Shown: positions 16,261 to 26,210 of the stretch, in pieces
Position numbering within the stretch: position 1 is the first letter of the stretch
Layout: every line of letters starts with the position of its first letter
Assembly: GCA_963790775.1 (NCBI GenBank)
Contig: CAWBPR010000005.1
Span: 620,001 to 684,000, forward strand
Direction: 5' to 3'
DNA: 64,000 nucleotides
DNA from: JASJBU01 sp963790775
GTDB taxonomy: Bacteria; Pseudomonadota; Gammaproteobacteria; Chromatiales; Chromatiaceae
Notes under the pieces: generated by a model
Database searches by the model: none
The model's input: only the letters and a program-made list of their open reading frames with translations
What the model was told of the DNA's origin: nothing
Position numbers and translations under genes: made by a program

Positions 16261-18186
16261 ATGATGCAACAGGACAAAACGTCCAGTAAAAATTCTTCAC
16301 TGGGGGAATACCCGCTGCTGAACAGGGTGAATTTCCCTGCCGACTTGCGCCAGCTCTCCTTACCCCTGTTGCCCCAGTTGGCTCTGGAGTTGCGTCAGTT
16401 CCTTATTGATACGGTCTCACAGACCGGTGGGCATCTTGCCGCCGGGCTTGGCGTGGTGGAACTGACTGTTGCCCTGCATTATGTCTTCAACACCCCAGAG
16501 GACAGGTTGATCTGGGATGTGGGTCATCAGGCCTACCCGCACAAGATTCTCACTGGCCGTCGTGAGCGGATGGGAAGTCTGCGCCAGAAGGGTGGTCTTT
16601 CCGGATTCCCCAAACGCAGTGAGAGTGAATACGATACCTTTGGCACGGGCCACTCCAGCACCTCCATCGGCGCAGCCCTGGGGATGGCGGTTGCCGCCAA
16701 GCAGAAGGGAGAGAACCGCAAAGTGGTGGCGGTGATCGGTGACGGCGCCATGGGCGCAGGCATGGCCTTCGAGGCATTGAACCAGGCAGGTGCGCTGGAC
16801 CAGGATCTGCTGGTGATCCTCAACGACAACGATATGTCGATCTCCAAACCAGTGGGCGGGTTCAATAATCACCTCTCGCGACTGCTGTCGGGCAAGCTCT
16901 ACACCGGTATGAAGGAGGGCAGTAAGAGTTTGCTGAGCCACCTGCCGCCTCAGATCAGCGAACTGGCGGGACGCTGGGAGGAGCACATGAAGGGTATGGT
17001 GCTGCCAGGCACCCTGTTCGAAGAACTTGGCTTCAACTATATCGGTCCCATCGATGGCCATGATCTGGAGACCCTGGTGGCCACGCTGAAGAATATGCGC
17101 GAGATGCCAGGTCCCAGGTTGCTGCATGTGGTCACTCAAAAAGGGCACGGCTATGAACCGGCGGAACACGATCCCTGTGTTTACCATGGGGTCACCCCGT
17201 TCGATCCCAATACCGGGAAAATGGAGAAGAAGGGAGGTAGTCAGACCTATACCCAGGTGTTTGGCGACTGGTTGTGTGATACCGCCAAGACCGACCCGCG
17301 TCTGGTGGGTATTACCCCGGCCATGTGCGAAGGTTCCGGGATGGTGCGCTTTTCCCGGAGTTTCCCAAATCGCTATTTCGATGTGGGCATCGCCGAGCAG
17401 CATGCCCTGACCTTTGCTGCCGGGCTGGCTTGCGAAGGCGTCAAGCCGGTCGTAGCCATCTATTCGACCTTCCTGCAGCGAGCCTATGATCAGCTGATCC
17501 ACGATGTCGCATTGCAAAATCTCGATGTCACTCTGGCGGTGGACAGGGCCGGACCGGTAGGGGCGGATGGCGCAACCCATGCGGGCAGTTTCGACCTGAG
17601 TTTTGTTCGTACGCTGCCGAATATGGTTGTCATGGCTCCGGCAGATGAGAACGAATGCCGTCAACTGCTGCAGACCGCCTATGAATTTCAGGGTCCGTCC
17701 ATGGTGCGTTATCCCCGTGGTTCCGGACCGGGGGTGGCTGTGGTTAGAGATCAGTCCAGCCTGCCATTGGGCAAGGGAGAAGTGCGCCGCGACGGTAAGG
17801 GTGTGGCGCTGCTGGCGTTCGGCAGTCTGCTGGCAAATGCGCTGCAGGTGGCGGAGAGCCTGGATGCCAGTGTGGCCAATATGCGTTTCATCAAACCGCT
17901 GGATGAGGCATTGGTGCTGGCGCTGGCGGACCGACATGAGCTGCTGGTGACCCTGGAAGAGAACAGTCTGCAGGGCGGGGCCGGGTCGGCGGTGAACGAA
18001 ATGCTGATGCGCATCGGACACCCGGTGCGGGTGCTCAATCTGGGTCTGCCCGACCACTTTCTCGACCATGCCAGCCAGCAGGAGCAGTTGGCGCAGGCAG
18101 GTCTCGATGTGCCGGGTATCCTGGCGGCGGTGAGCCGGGTGCTGCATGAGACCCCACGGGCGGTGCTGGTGAATTCAGCCGGCTGA
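16261..18186 (+). CDS. dxs: 1-deoxy-D-xylulose-5-phosphate synthase
   Basis: First step of the MEP isoprenoid pathway: pyruvate and glyceraldehyde-3-phosphate to DXP, thiamine-diphosphate dependent. About 641 residues, the usual size. Visible marks are the N-terminal GGHLAAGLGVVELTVALHYVF, GTGHSSTSIGAALGMA, the TPP motif VIGDGAMGAGMAFEALN through ILNDNDMSIS, FEELGFNYIGPIDGHD, and the pyrimidine-domain DVGIAEQHALTFAAG. Start at ATG 16261 (MMQQDK) with GAGG upstream. gloB follows after 23 bp, so the two may share a transcript. The usual ispA/xseB neighbours are absent here. Confidence 0.97.
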   Translation: MMQQDKTSSKNSSLGEYPLLNRVNFPADLRQLSLPLLPQLALELRQFLIDTVSQTGGHLAAGLGVVELTVALHYVFNTPEDRLIWDVGHQAYPHKILTGRRERMGSLRQKGGLSGFPKRSESEYDTFGTGHSSTSIGAALGMAVAAKQKGENRKVVAVIGDGAMGAGMAFEALNQAGALDQDLLVILNDNDMSISKPVGGFNNHLSRLLSGKLYTGMKEGSKSLLSHLPPQISELAGRWEEHMKGMVLPGTLFEELGFNYIGPIDGHDLETLVATLKNMREMPGPRLLHVVTQKGHGYEPAEHDPCVYHGVTPFDPNTGKMEKKGGSQTYTQVFGDWLCDTAKTDPRLVGITPAMCEGSGMVRFSRSFPNRYFDVGIAEQHALTFAAGLACEGVKPVVAIYSTFLQRAYDQLIHDVALQNLDVTLAVDRAGPVGADGATHAGSFDLSFVRTLPNMVVMAPADENECRQLLQTAYEFQGPSMVRYPRGSGPGVAVVRDQSSLPLGKGEVRRDGKGVALLAFGSLLANALQVAESLDASVANMRFIKPLDEALVLALADRHELLVTLEENSLQGGAGSAVNEMLMRIGHPVRVLNLGLPDHFLDHASQQEQLAQAGLDVPGILAAVSRVLHETPRAVLVNSAG

Positions 18187-18209
18187 CTGGACTATTTGCC
18201 GTCTTTACG

Positions 18210-18989
18210 ATGATCAATATCAACCCCGTTGCAGCGTTTGAAGACAATTACATCTGGATGATCGGTGATCCGGGGACGCGCCGATTTGTGGCGGTGGATC
18301 CCGGTGATGAAAGCCCGGTGCTGGACTGGCTGCAAGAACGGGATGCCGAACTCACCGCTATTCTGCTGACCCATCATCATTATGACCACATCGGCGGGGT
18401 GCCTGAACTGTTACAGGTCTATCCGGATATTCCGGTGTACGGACCGGCGAAAAACCAGATCAAAGGACTTAACCGACCACTGGGTGAGGGTGAGCAGATC
18501 CTGCTGCCTGGCTTGGATGCTGCCTTCGATGTGATGGAGGTGCCTGGCCATACCGCAGGGCATATCGCCTATTATGGCGAGGGCGCACTGTTGTGTGGCG
18601 ACACCCTGTTTGCCGCTGGTTGTGGCAGGGTGTTTGATGGCACCTTTGCACAGCTTGCGGATTCTCTAAAGCGAATTGCACAGCTCCCAATTGATACTCA
18701 GATCTATTGCGCGCACGAGTACACATTAGCGAATCTCGGTTTTGCGAGTTGGGTTGAGCCGGAGAGCGATGCCATTAAACAACGTCTTTTGGCGGAACAG
18801 GCTAAACGGGATTCTGCTGCGCCTACAGTGCCATCGGTGCTTGCGCTGGAATTGGCTACCAATCCATTCCTGCGCACATCGGAACCCCGGGTAATTGAGG
18901 CGGCGGAACGCTATGCCGGGCATGCCCTTGATGGGCATGCCCAGGTCTTTACCGCACTGCGCAATTGGAAAGACCGGGAATACGATTGA
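18210..18989 (+). CDS. gloB: hydroxyacylglutathione hydrolase (glyoxalase II)
   Basis: Hydrolyses S-lactoylglutathione to D-lactate and glutathione in methylglyoxal detoxification. The 259-residue metallo-beta-lactamase-fold protein has the metal motif THHHYDHIGG, further ligands in GHTAGHIAYY and GDTLFAAGCGRVFDG, and CAHEYTLANLGFA. These are characteristic of GloB and separate it from other members of the fold. It lies 23 bp after dxs on the same strand. Confidence 0.95.
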   Translation: MININPVAAFEDNYIWMIGDPGTRRFVAVDPGDESPVLDWLQERDAELTAILLTHHHYDHIGGVPELLQVYPDIPVYGPAKNQIKGLNRPLGEGEQILLPGLDAAFDVMEVPGHTAGHIAYYGEGALLCGDTLFAAGCGRVFDGTFAQLADSLKRIAQLPIDTQIYCAHEYTLANLGFASWVEPESDAIKQRLLAEQAKRDSAAPTVPSVLALELATNPFLRTSEPRVIEAAERYAGHALDGHAQVFTALRNWKDREYD

Positions 18990-19021
18990 GTTCCGGAAAG
19001 CAGCAACTCAGCATCTAATGT

Positions 19022-19981
19022 TTATGCCTCTGGCAGGCAGACCCGGTGTGATGCTATCGCCTTAAGGGTCCGATAGAGCAGTAATGTGACCACCAGCGAC
19101 AACAGACTGAGAAGAGTCCAGCCGAGGGCTTGAAAGCTGCTGATACCGGTTATCTCATACATCATCAGGCTGGCAATGGTGATCGCGGCAAGCGGAAATG
19201 AGTAGGCCCACCAGGAGATAAAAAACTGCAGCCTGGCAAAACGTGCAACCTGCATCAGCATCAGCAAGGTCAGGAAGAGACCACTGTAATAGAGTATCCG
19301 CGCAAATGCATCCAGTTCCCCGGTCAATTTGAAATAGGCGATAAAGCCGACTGCAGGCGGTGCGATGAGAATGAAAAAGGTCGGCATCAGCTTGGCCGGC
19401 AACGGGTTATGAAACAGCACTCGATTGAAGATGATGGTCAGCAGCACCAGCCAGAAGAGTATGCCGATGCTGAAACTGAACCAGGAGATCTCCAGATAGC
19501 CAAGGCTGGTGCCGGCTATTGGAACCAGCACATTGCCCACCACGGGTATGAACCAGGCCGGATTCAACTGCTGGATCTCGAATTTGTCATGATGGATCCA
19601 GACGTTCATGACATACAAGGTGAATGCAAAATGCAGTGCTGTGCCGGCAATCCAGAGTCCATGTGCAAGCCCATGCGCCAGGTGCAGCGTCGTGATCGAG
19701 AGCAGAATCAGGCTGATCGAGATCGTAGGGAAAAAATTCAGTTTTACCGGATGGTTCAGTTCGCTGATGACAGCCGCAGGATAGCGGATCAATTTCAGGG
19801 TATAGAAGAGGAGCAGAGTGAGAAACACCACGCCAGTGAATATGGCCAGGGCAACATTCAGCCGCAGCGGCAGGTGCAGGATGGTTTGCGCTTTCTCCCA
19901 GGCAATCGTCAGTCCGGCAAGCCCCATGACCATGGCAAAGAATGAGATCGGGAAATTTTCAATTCTGGACGCTGGCTGCAT
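19022..19981 (-). CDS. TDT/SLAC1-family membrane transporter
   Basis: A 319-residue integral membrane protein with about ten hydrophobic helices. It begins MQPASRIENFPISFFAMVMG, typical of the tellurite-resistance/dicarboxylate transporter (TehA/SLAC1) family. Members are anion channels or exporters, for example for sulfite, chloride or C4-dicarboxylates; the substrate here cannot be read. The start at 19981 follows GAGGGC, while the frame upstream lacks a ribosome site. It converges with gloB and has the prk terminator behind it. Confidence 0.85.
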   Translation of the reverse strand: MQPASRIENFPISFFAMVMGLAGLTIAWEKAQTILHLPLRLNVALAIFTGVVFLTLLLFYTLKLIRYPAAVISELNHPVKLNFFPTISISLILLSITTLHLAHGLAHGLWIAGTALHFAFTLYVMNVWIHHDKFEIQQLNPAWFIPVVGNVLVPIAGTSLGYLEISWFSFSIGILFWLVLLTIIFNRVLFHNPLPAKLMPTFFILIAPPAVGFIAYFKLTGELDAFARILYYSGLFLTLLMLMQVARFARLQFFISWWAYSFPLAAITIASLMMYEITGISSFQALGWTLLSLLSLVVTLLLYRTLKAIASHRVCLPEA

Positions 19982-20073
19982 GGCGATGCCCTCGAGATGC
20001 ACAGGAGTTAAAACCAAGTACAATGGTAGGATATGGCTTTAATAACGGCATTGAAAATTATCAAATTGCCATA

Positions 20074-20112
20074 CAAAAAAAGCCACGGGACCGGGAGGCG
20101 CCGTGGCTTTTT
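20074..20112 (-). terminator. intrinsic terminator after prkB
   Basis: A stem of AAAAAGCCACGG / CCGTGGCTTTTT with a 12-nt GC-rich loop, flanked by A and T runs. On the minus strand it ends phosphoribulokinase mRNA 17 bp past the stop codon. Confidence 0.92.
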
Positions 20113-20128
20113 GGTTCTAGCTGTCTGA

Positions 20129-21001
20129 TCAGACGTTGCGTGCGTCCATCATATTCTCGATGATGGGTTGCAGGATGATCTCCATGGCGAATCCCATCTT
20201 GCCGCCGGGCACCACGATGGAGTTACGCCGTGACATAAAGGAGCCGTCGATCATCGACATCAAATAAGGGAAGTTGATATCGAATTTTTTAGGGTCCTGG
20301 ATGCGGATCACCACGAAACTCTCGTCCGGGGTCGGGATGTCGCGGGTGATGAAGGGATTGGAGGTATCCACCGTCGGCACGCGCTGAAAGTTGATATCGG
20401 TGCGTGAGAACTGCGGGGTGATGTGGTTGATGTAGTCGGGCATGCGGCGCATGATGGTATCCACGATCGCCTCTTCGCTGTGACCACGTTCCGCATTGTC
20501 ACGGAAGATCTTCTGAATCCACTCCAGATTGACGATCGGCACCACGCCGACACCCAGGTCGACATACTTGGCTACGTCATCATCGCCATCTACCGCCAGG
20601 CCATGCAGACCTTCGTAGAACAGCAGATCGGTGCCTTCTTCGATAGTCTCCCATGGGGTGAATTCGCCGGGCTTATGGTTGCAGCCGAGGCGGGCGTTAT
20701 GCTCGACGGCCTCATCTTCGCTGTGCAGGTAGTAGCGTTTTTGACCGGAACCGGTCTCGCCGTAAGTCTTGAACAGATCTGCGATCTTGTCGAAGCGGTT
20801 GGCCTCGGGGCCGAAGTGACTCATACCACCGGCCATTTTCTCGCGCATCTCAACACGGGTGTAACGATGAAAGCTGTCACCCTCAACTACGGCGGGTTTG
20901 ATGCCGTCACGGAAAAAGATGTGCTCGAAGGCGCGCTTGACGGTGGTGGTGCCGGCGCCTGATGAACCGGTTACGGCGACGACTGGATGTTTTTTCGACA
21001 T
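20129..21001 (-). CDS. prkB: phosphoribulokinase
   Basis: Makes ribulose-1,5-bisphosphate from ribulose-5-phosphate and ATP, the substrate step for RuBisCO. The 290-residue product is the proteobacterial octameric type: P-loop GSSGAGTTTV (residues 12-21), VEGDSFHRYTR with the catalytic Asp, HFGPEANRFD and FYEGLHGL. The ribosome site GGGAGAGACCC lies just before ATG 21001, and a possible promoter is 77-104 bp upstream. It is separate from the cbb operon 5 kb away, so coordinated control would need its own CbbR site or other regulation. Confidence 0.96.
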   Translation of the reverse strand: MSKKHPVVAVTGSSGAGTTTVKRAFEHIFFRDGIKPAVVEGDSFHRYTRVEMREKMAGGMSHFGPEANRFDKIADLFKTYGETGSGQKRYYLHSEDEAVEHNARLGCNHKPGEFTPWETIEEGTDLLFYEGLHGLAVDGDDDVAKYVDLGVGVVPIVNLEWIQKIFRDNAERGHSEEAIVDTIMRRMPDYINHITPQFSRTDINFQRVPTVDTSNPFITRDIPTPDESFVVIRIQDPKKFDINFPYLMSMIDGSFMSRRNSIVVPGGKMGFAMEIILQPIIENMMDARNV

Positions 21002-21394
21002 GGGTCTCTCCCTTTTTAATCGTTTTGGTGCATTTCTCCGGCGCTCGTCCGGGAGATGGGTTCAAAGAATGGCGCCAACTATACCATGGCATTTGTGCAT
21101 TTCCACTTGGACAGAAGGGATAGATTGGAAAACCTTGTCCGAAAACTTCATCCGAGAACGCGGTGCTCAAGTCGAGACTTGTTTTCAGGTCTGGAGTTAA
21201 GATGGAGTAAATATCATAAGATAATGAAAGTATTCTAAAATATCGGGGTTGGTGACGGTCTGGGTAGAAGCGAGAGTTTGATTTTATCCAGTGGCGGTTT
21301 GTGCTTCAAAGCGAGCCAAGGAAGCCTGCATGAAACTGATAGCCAGGTTCGATTTACCGCGCACAGGTGAATTTTTCGGGCTCGGATTGCTGGT
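21002..21394. other. 393-bp non-coding gap with the prkB leader
   Basis: Contains the prkB ribosome site and possible promoter. The rest, toward the nhaD pseudogene, shows no coding frame or RNA gene. Confidence 0.4.
21078..21105 (-). promoter_or_regulatory. prkB: candidate prkB promoter
   Basis: On the minus strand TGGAAA (21105-21100) and TATAGT (21083-21078) are separated by 16 bp, 77 bp before the start codon. Confidence 0.45.
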
Positions 21395-22274
21395 CTAGAA
21401 AAGCGCGGCGTTCAGCCAGATATGCAGCAGAATGCTGATTGCATAACCGATTAGGATGGCAGGGGTCCATTTCAGATGGATAAAGAAGGTGTACTGACCA
21501 TTGGATTGTCCCATCAACGCAATTCCCGCGGCTGAACCGGTGGAAAGCAGACTGCCGCCAACGCCAGCGGTCAGGGTTGCCAGCAGCCATTGGCCCGTGG
21601 ACATTTCGGGATGAATAGAGAGAAGAACGTAAAAAATCCGACCCGGCCAGTGGTGCTCATGATGTCCTGTTGCCAGACCATCAGGGTGGTAATGTCTCCA
21701 AAAGGGCTGTAAGCGCCCCGGCGTTTGAGGCGACTACCACATTCATGCAGGCAAGGCCGGTGAAGCGCAGGTTGTTCTGTCTTGCAGCGATCACTACGGC
21801 CCCCATCAACAGGGCGGTGGATAGATTGTCCAGAAAAGGGGAAAGAAAAAAGTGCTGCCACCAGTCAACCAGAAAAGCTGCCGGTAGCTGAAATTACGGC
21901 TGCTCATCCAGCTGCGCAGAGCAGCGAATACTCTGCGTTCGGTCATGGCGTTGATATAGGTCATCACCACCAGCATGAAGAGCATCAGCTCGGCATATTG
22001 CAGCAGGCTGTGCCGCACGGCGGCCTCCGCCATGTGCGCTGTGCTGGCGCTTTGTTCGGACAGCCCTATCAGAGCCCAGATCAAGCCGCCGGAGAGCAGC
22101 ATCGGCTTGGATTAGCGTAACTCAATAAGCTCTTCGAAACTGACCAGCAGGAGAGCAATTATGAATATGCACAGGCTGGTATAGCCGACCCATTGATCGC
22201 CCAGACTGCTGGATCTAGCCGCCATATGCCAGTGAGGGTGAAAGCAGAAATAGAGCAGTGAGTGGTTTGGCCAT
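21395..22274 (-). pseudogene. degenerate copy of nhaD
   Basis: Pieces in several frames align in order with the intact nhaD next door. The first is a signal-like start MAKPLTALFLLSPSLAYG (22274). After a frameshift comes DQWVGYTSL..EELIELR. An in-frame TAA sits where the intact gene has Lys, followed by SKPMLLSGGLIWALIGL, the AELMLFMLVVMTYINAM block and RQLFWLTG. A further shift gives GAYSPFGDITTLMVWQQ...LFIP. This joins directly to MSTGQWLLATLTAGVGGSLLS through to the stop at 21395. About 190 codons between LFIP and MSTGQ are missing relative to the intact copy. No functional protein can be made. Confidence 0.9.
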
Positions 22275-22382
22275 CAGGCCAGAGTCATAGGGTGGCGGGA
22301 GAGTCGGTATAATGAATCACTTTTACCATCTGCCGGCAACCCCGAACCTTTGACCGTGCATGCCAAAGGTTTGGAGAGGGGA

Positions 22383-23867
22383 TCAGAAGCTGCCCGAATT
22401 GACCCAGAGATGGGCGAAAATACTGGCGACGTAACCCAGGGCGATCACCGGCGTCCATTTGAGATGACCGAAAAAGGTGTACTTGCCCCGCGCCTGCCCC
22501 ATCAGAGCAACACCGGCAGCGGAGCCTATTGAAAGCAGAGAGCCCCCTATGCCTGCGGTCAGGGTTACCAGCAGCCATTGGCCCATGGACATGTCCGGCA
22601 TCATGGTCAGCACCGCAAACATCACCGGGATATTATCGACGATGGCGGAGAGTATCCCTACCACTATATTGGCCGGGGTGGCGTTCATGCTTGAGCTCAG
22701 CTCTAAAGCAGCACCCCACTGGGTATACATGACCTCTGATGCCATGGCCAGGTAGCCGATGAAGCCGAGACCACCGACGCAGAGCACCACGCCGTAGAAG
22801 AAGAACAGGGTATCCCACTCGGCGCGCGCCACCTTGTTGAAGATGTCGAAGGCCACCGGGCTACCGAACTGTTCGTCATGCTCCATTTCGGTACGGTCTC
22901 CATTGGATAAGACCAAGTGTTCCTTGTGGTAGGTCTTTTTCAGGTAGTAACCGAAAAACTGCAGATAAGCCAGACCGGTCAGCATGCCAATGACCGGTGG
23001 CATGTGAATGAAGTTATGGAAACTGACTGCAGTGATGATGGTAAGAAGAAAAAACGCGATGATGCGTTTGGCGCCACGCTTCATGGCGACACTCTCACCT
23101 CCACCTTGGGGTTTTTCGTTGGGTACGGCAAAAGTCATGATGACGGCGGGCACCAGCCAGTTGATCAGGGAGGGGATGAAGAGAGCAAAGAAGGCCCCGA
23201 ACGCCACCGGACCCTGTGGTGTGACAATGGCTTTTTGCCAGACCATCAGGGTGGTGATGTCACCAAAGGGACTGAATGCACCGCCCGCGTTGGCTGCTAC
23301 CACTATATTAATACAGGCGAGCAGGACAAATTTGGTGTTGTCTCCGCCCACTGCGAGAACTACTGCACACATTAAAAGTGCAGTGGTCAGGTTATCGGCC
23401 ACAGGTGAGATGAAAAATGCCAGAACGCCGGTAATCCAGAAGAGTTGTCTGAAGCCGAATCCCTTGCTCACCAGCCAGGAACGCAAGGCCTCGAAGACAT
23501 TGCGTTCATCCATTGCATTGATGTATGTCATCGCTACCAGCAGGAACAGCATCAGTTCCGCATATTCGAGCAGATTGTGACGCACTGCTTGCTCAGCCGC
23601 ATGCGGAATGCCATGCGAGGAGTAGTACCAGGCGATGAGGGCCCAGATCAACCCCGCAGCCAGAATCACGGGTTTGGATTTACGCAGGTGGGTAAACTCC
23701 TCCGCCATGACCAGCGCATAAGCCAGGGTAAACAGGCCAATTGCAATGAACCCGACCCAGTGATTGGTCAGATCCAGATGGTTTTCTCCATTACCGGCCG
23801 CCAGTCCCACTCCGGGCGCCAGAAGCCCGATGACAATAAAGAGCAGTAATGTAAGAAATCTGTCCAC
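22383..23867 (-). CDS. nhaD: Na+/H+ antiporter, NhaD type
   Basis: A 494-residue membrane protein of the NhaD/ArsB ion-transporter superfamily that exports Na+ or Li+ for protons across the inner membrane. It shows about a dozen hydrophobic helices with conserved loops FISPVADNLTTALLMCAVV, NAGGAFSPFGDITTLMVWQ and a C-terminal SIGSAAGVALMGQARGKYTF region. The frame is open to 23954, but GTG 23867 follows GGAG at a 6-nt spacing and yields a clean signal-like N-terminus (DRFLTLLLFIVIGLLAPGVG). A decayed paralogue lies immediately downstream, pointing to a tandem duplication. NhaD is common in marine or haloalkaline bacteria. Confidence 0.93.
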   Translation of the reverse strand: MDRFLTLLLFIVIGLLAPGVGLAAGNGENHLDLTNHWVGFIAIGLFTLAYALVMAEEFTHLRKSKPVILAAGLIWALIAWYYSSHGIPHAAEQAVRHNLLEYAELMLFLLVAMTYINAMDERNVFEALRSWLVSKGFGFRQLFWITGVLAFFISPVADNLTTALLMCAVVLAVGGDNTKFVLLACINIVVAANAGGAFSPFGDITTLMVWQKAIVTPQGPVAFGAFFALFIPSLINWLVPAVIMTFAVPNEKPQGGGESVAMKRGAKRIIAFFLLTIITAVSFHNFIHMPPVIGMLTGLAYLQFFGYYLKKTYHKEHLVLSNGDRTEMEHDEQFGSPVAFDIFNKVARAEWDTLFFFYGVVLCVGGLGFIGYLAMASEVMYTQWGAALELSSSMNATPANIVVGILSAIVDNIPVMFAVLTMMPDMSMGQWLLVTLTAGIGGSLLSIGSAAGVALMGQARGKYTFFGHLKWTPVIALGYVASIFAHLWVNSGSF

Positions 23868-24251
23868 GTTGAGCTCCACTGAGTAGTTCGCAATAAATAA
23901 AGAACGTCTGAACAGAGAGCTGAATTGACCCTCCCAGTTGTCCGGCAATGTCACTCGCCCTTAGCGGCGGGATTTTATACCACTTTAATTTCTAATGCTG
24001 GTTGTTCTGTCCACTGAGACAGACTTAATTTCCCCATTGATAGTTAAGTGGTTTTGGAACCCAGGCGAGACATGAAGGAGTTCCTGTGTAGGTTTCGGAT
24101 TATAAGCATACTGCTAATAAGCGAGTAAGCGCAAACCATCAAATCCATTGGCATCAGAAATACTTGGATTGTGGGCTAAGTCCCGTTCAGAGAGAGGGTA
24201 GTGCAATAAGCAGCTGGGTATGAGTGGGCCTTGTGATCGAGTCGCAGGTGA
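23868..24251. other. 384-bp non-coding gap
   Basis: No gene, RNA or strong terminator was seen between nhaD and the small exported protein. It must hold the nhaD promoter. Confidence 0.35.
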
Positions 24252-24674
24252 TTATTTTTGGAAAGTGGCAATCTGCAGTTTGCCGGAGGCAGATTCAAGG
24301 GTGAGCAGGTCACCCGTGAGCTGATTGATATCCTGAGTGAGTTGCGTGAGCTCCTGGCGCTTTACCAGCTGGTTGCTGCGTTTGATGGCTGCATAGAGAA
24401 GTCCGCCAGGCATAACGATAGTGATGAGGGCGTCCAGTCCACTGAATTTCTGTTTGCTTACGCGTTGCGCCAGAGTTGCTTGCCGCTGCTGCAGCGTCGA
24501 ACGGCCGGCCCGAATGCGCTTGGTCAGGGTCCCATTTTCTACCACACGAAAACTTGTGCAAAAGCCATCAGTGTCCTGTTTGATGAAACGATCGTCTGCG
24601 ATGCCATTGGTGGCGGCGAAACAGCAAGTCACGAATAAGCTCATTACTAAAGATTTAACTGCTGGTGATTTCAT
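24252..24674 (-). CDS. exported coiled-coil protein, unknown function
   Basis: 140 residues with a signal peptide (MKSPAVKSLVMSLFVTCCFAATNGIA) and a mature region of about 115 residues. A hydrophobic glycine-containing patch (ALITIVMPGGLLYAAI) sits between two helical stretches with heptad spacing (SNQLVKRQELTQLTQDINQLTGDLLTLES). One Cys lies in the mature part (DGFCTSF). No family was recognised; a periplasmic location is likely. It lies downstream of glcD on the same strand after a gap of about 140 bp. Confidence 0.65.
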   Translation of the reverse strand: MKSPAVKSLVMSLFVTCCFAATNGIADDRFIKQDTDGFCTSFRVVENGTLTKRIRAGRSTLQQRQATLAQRVSKQKFSGLDALITIVMPGGLLYAAIKRSNQLVKRQELTQLTQDINQLTGDLLTLESASGKLQIATFQK

Positions 24675-24812
24675 GCCGGTATCTCTATCAATAAACCATT
24701 TGGTTGCTGGTGCTTTTATTGAATTTCTAGCTGGGACTAGCGACAGAGTACGGACTTACTCCACATCGGTGTGGCTGACTAGTTTTGAATAGAAGACTGG
24801 TTCACAGCCTTT

Positions 24813-26207
24813 TCAGCTTACCGGGAATACTTTTCCTGGATTCAGGATTTGTCTGGGATCAAATTGTTGTTTGATATTACGCATCAACTCCAGTGTGACA
24901 GGATCGATTTCACGGCTGACAAAGGATCTTTTGACAAGCCCGATACCATGTTCACCTGAGAGTGTCCCCCCCAATTGAAGCACCAGATCAAAAAGCTCAC
25001 TGAGGCAGGTTTCGCCAGCGGCTACCTGGGAAGGGTCTTCGGGATTCAACAGCAGATTGACATGGATGTTGCCATTTCCCGCATGGCCGAAATTGATGAT
25101 TTTGATGCCGGTCTGGATAGAGAGTCTTTCCAGGCCATCGATCAGCCGAGGGATGCGTGAAACCGGCACCACGACATCTTCATTGATTTTTTTGGGAGCA
25201 ACATTCCGCAGCGCAGGGGATAACGCCTTACGGGTTTTCCAAAGACTCTCAATCTCCTCCCTGCTCGTGGCAATCTTGAGTTTGATCAGACCATCAATAT
25301 CCGCAGCCTGGGCTATCGCCGATGCCTCATCATCGACGGTCCGTTCTGTGCCATCCACCTCGATCATCAGCAACGCGCCAACCGATTCATCCAGTTCCAG
25401 GTCAGAGAAGTCCCTGACCATCCTGAGTGCAGCGCCGTCCATGAATTCCAGGGCGCAGGGCGTGACCGGTTGCGCCATGATGGCTGAGACCGCTCTGGCG
25501 GCAGAGTGGATATCACGGTAACTGGCTTGCATGGTGCGCTTTGCTGCGGGCAACGGAGTTAATTTCAAGGTAGCCTCAGTTATCACTCCAAGGGTTCCTT
25601 CAGACCCGATGAGCAGCCGGGTCAAGTCATAACCAACAACCCCCTTGGTGGTATTGACCCCTGTGCGGATCGTTTCGCCCGTACCAATCACCGCTTTCAG
25701 TCCCAGGGTGTTTTCCCGGGGTGTGCCGTATTTCACGGCTCGGGGGCCTGCGGAGTTATACGCCAGATTACCACCGATTGTGCAGATCGCTGCACTGGTC
25801 GGATCTGGTGGCCAGAAAAAGCCCTTTGCCGCAAGTGCTTGCTGTAATTTCTGGTTGGTTACTCCCGGCTCAACCCGGGCCAGCCGATTTTCGGCATCGA
25901 TTTCGAGGATCCGCTGCATGCGCTCGAGAGAGAGCACAATTCCCCCTTCAGAGGGTACGGTTGCGCCTGTGGTGCCGGTGCCAGTCCCCCTGGGAATGAG
26001 GTTCATGTGTTGCGCATGGCAGAGTCGAACAATCTCTTCGACCTGTTGATGTTCTGTGGCAAACAGCACAGCTGTAGGCAGGGCCTGCAATCGGCTGTTG
26101 TCATACCCGTAGGGCAGGCAATCAGCAGGGTCCGAGAGCAGAGAGTCCTTGCCTACAATGCGGGCAAATGCTTTTTTGAGCGAGCCTATGAGTGGTTGGG
26201 TGTGCAA
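24813..26207 (-). CDS. glcD: FAD-linked 2-hydroxyacid oxidase/dehydrogenase, GlcD type
   Basis: Oxidises glycolate or D-lactate (the substrate cannot be told apart from sequence) with FAD. 464 residues. The FAD-binding PCMH domain holds LIPRGTGTGTTGATVPSEGGIV and NLAYNSAGPRAVKYG...GYDLTRLLIGSEGTLGVITEATLKL. The C-terminal cap contains NFGHAGNGNIHVNLL and GGTLSGEHGIGLVKR. The start is a TTG at 26207, three bases after the dolP stop, implying translational coupling. No glcE or glcF lies beside it. In an autotroph with RuBisCO, glycolate from oxygenation is a plausible substrate (inference). Confidence 0.88.
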   Translation of the reverse strand: MHTQPLIGSLKKAFARIVGKDSLLSDPADCLPYGYDNSRLQALPTAVLFATEHQQVEEIVRLCHAQHMNLIPRGTGTGTTGATVPSEGGIVLSLERMQRILEIDAENRLARVEPGVTNQKLQQALAAKGFFWPPDPTSAAICTIGGNLAYNSAGPRAVKYGTPRENTLGLKAVIGTGETIRTGVNTTKGVVGYDLTRLLIGSEGTLGVITEATLKLTPLPAAKRTMQASYRDIHSAARAVSAIMAQPVTPCALEFMDGAALRMVRDFSDLELDESVGALLMIEVDGTERTVDDEASAIAQAADIDGLIKLKIATSREEIESLWKTRKALSPALRNVAPKKINEDVVVPVSRIPRLIDGLERLSIQTGIKIINFGHAGNGNIHVNLLLNPEDPSQVAAGETCLSELFDLVLQLGGTLSGEHGIGLVKRSFVSREIDPVTLELMRNIKQQFDPRQILNPGKVFPVS

Positions 26208-26210
26208 GAT

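Noticed and set aside
16417..18147. 576-codon open frame antisense to dxs
   Set aside because: dxs on the + strand has complete family motifs; the opposite frame is a codon-bias shadow with no recognisable features.
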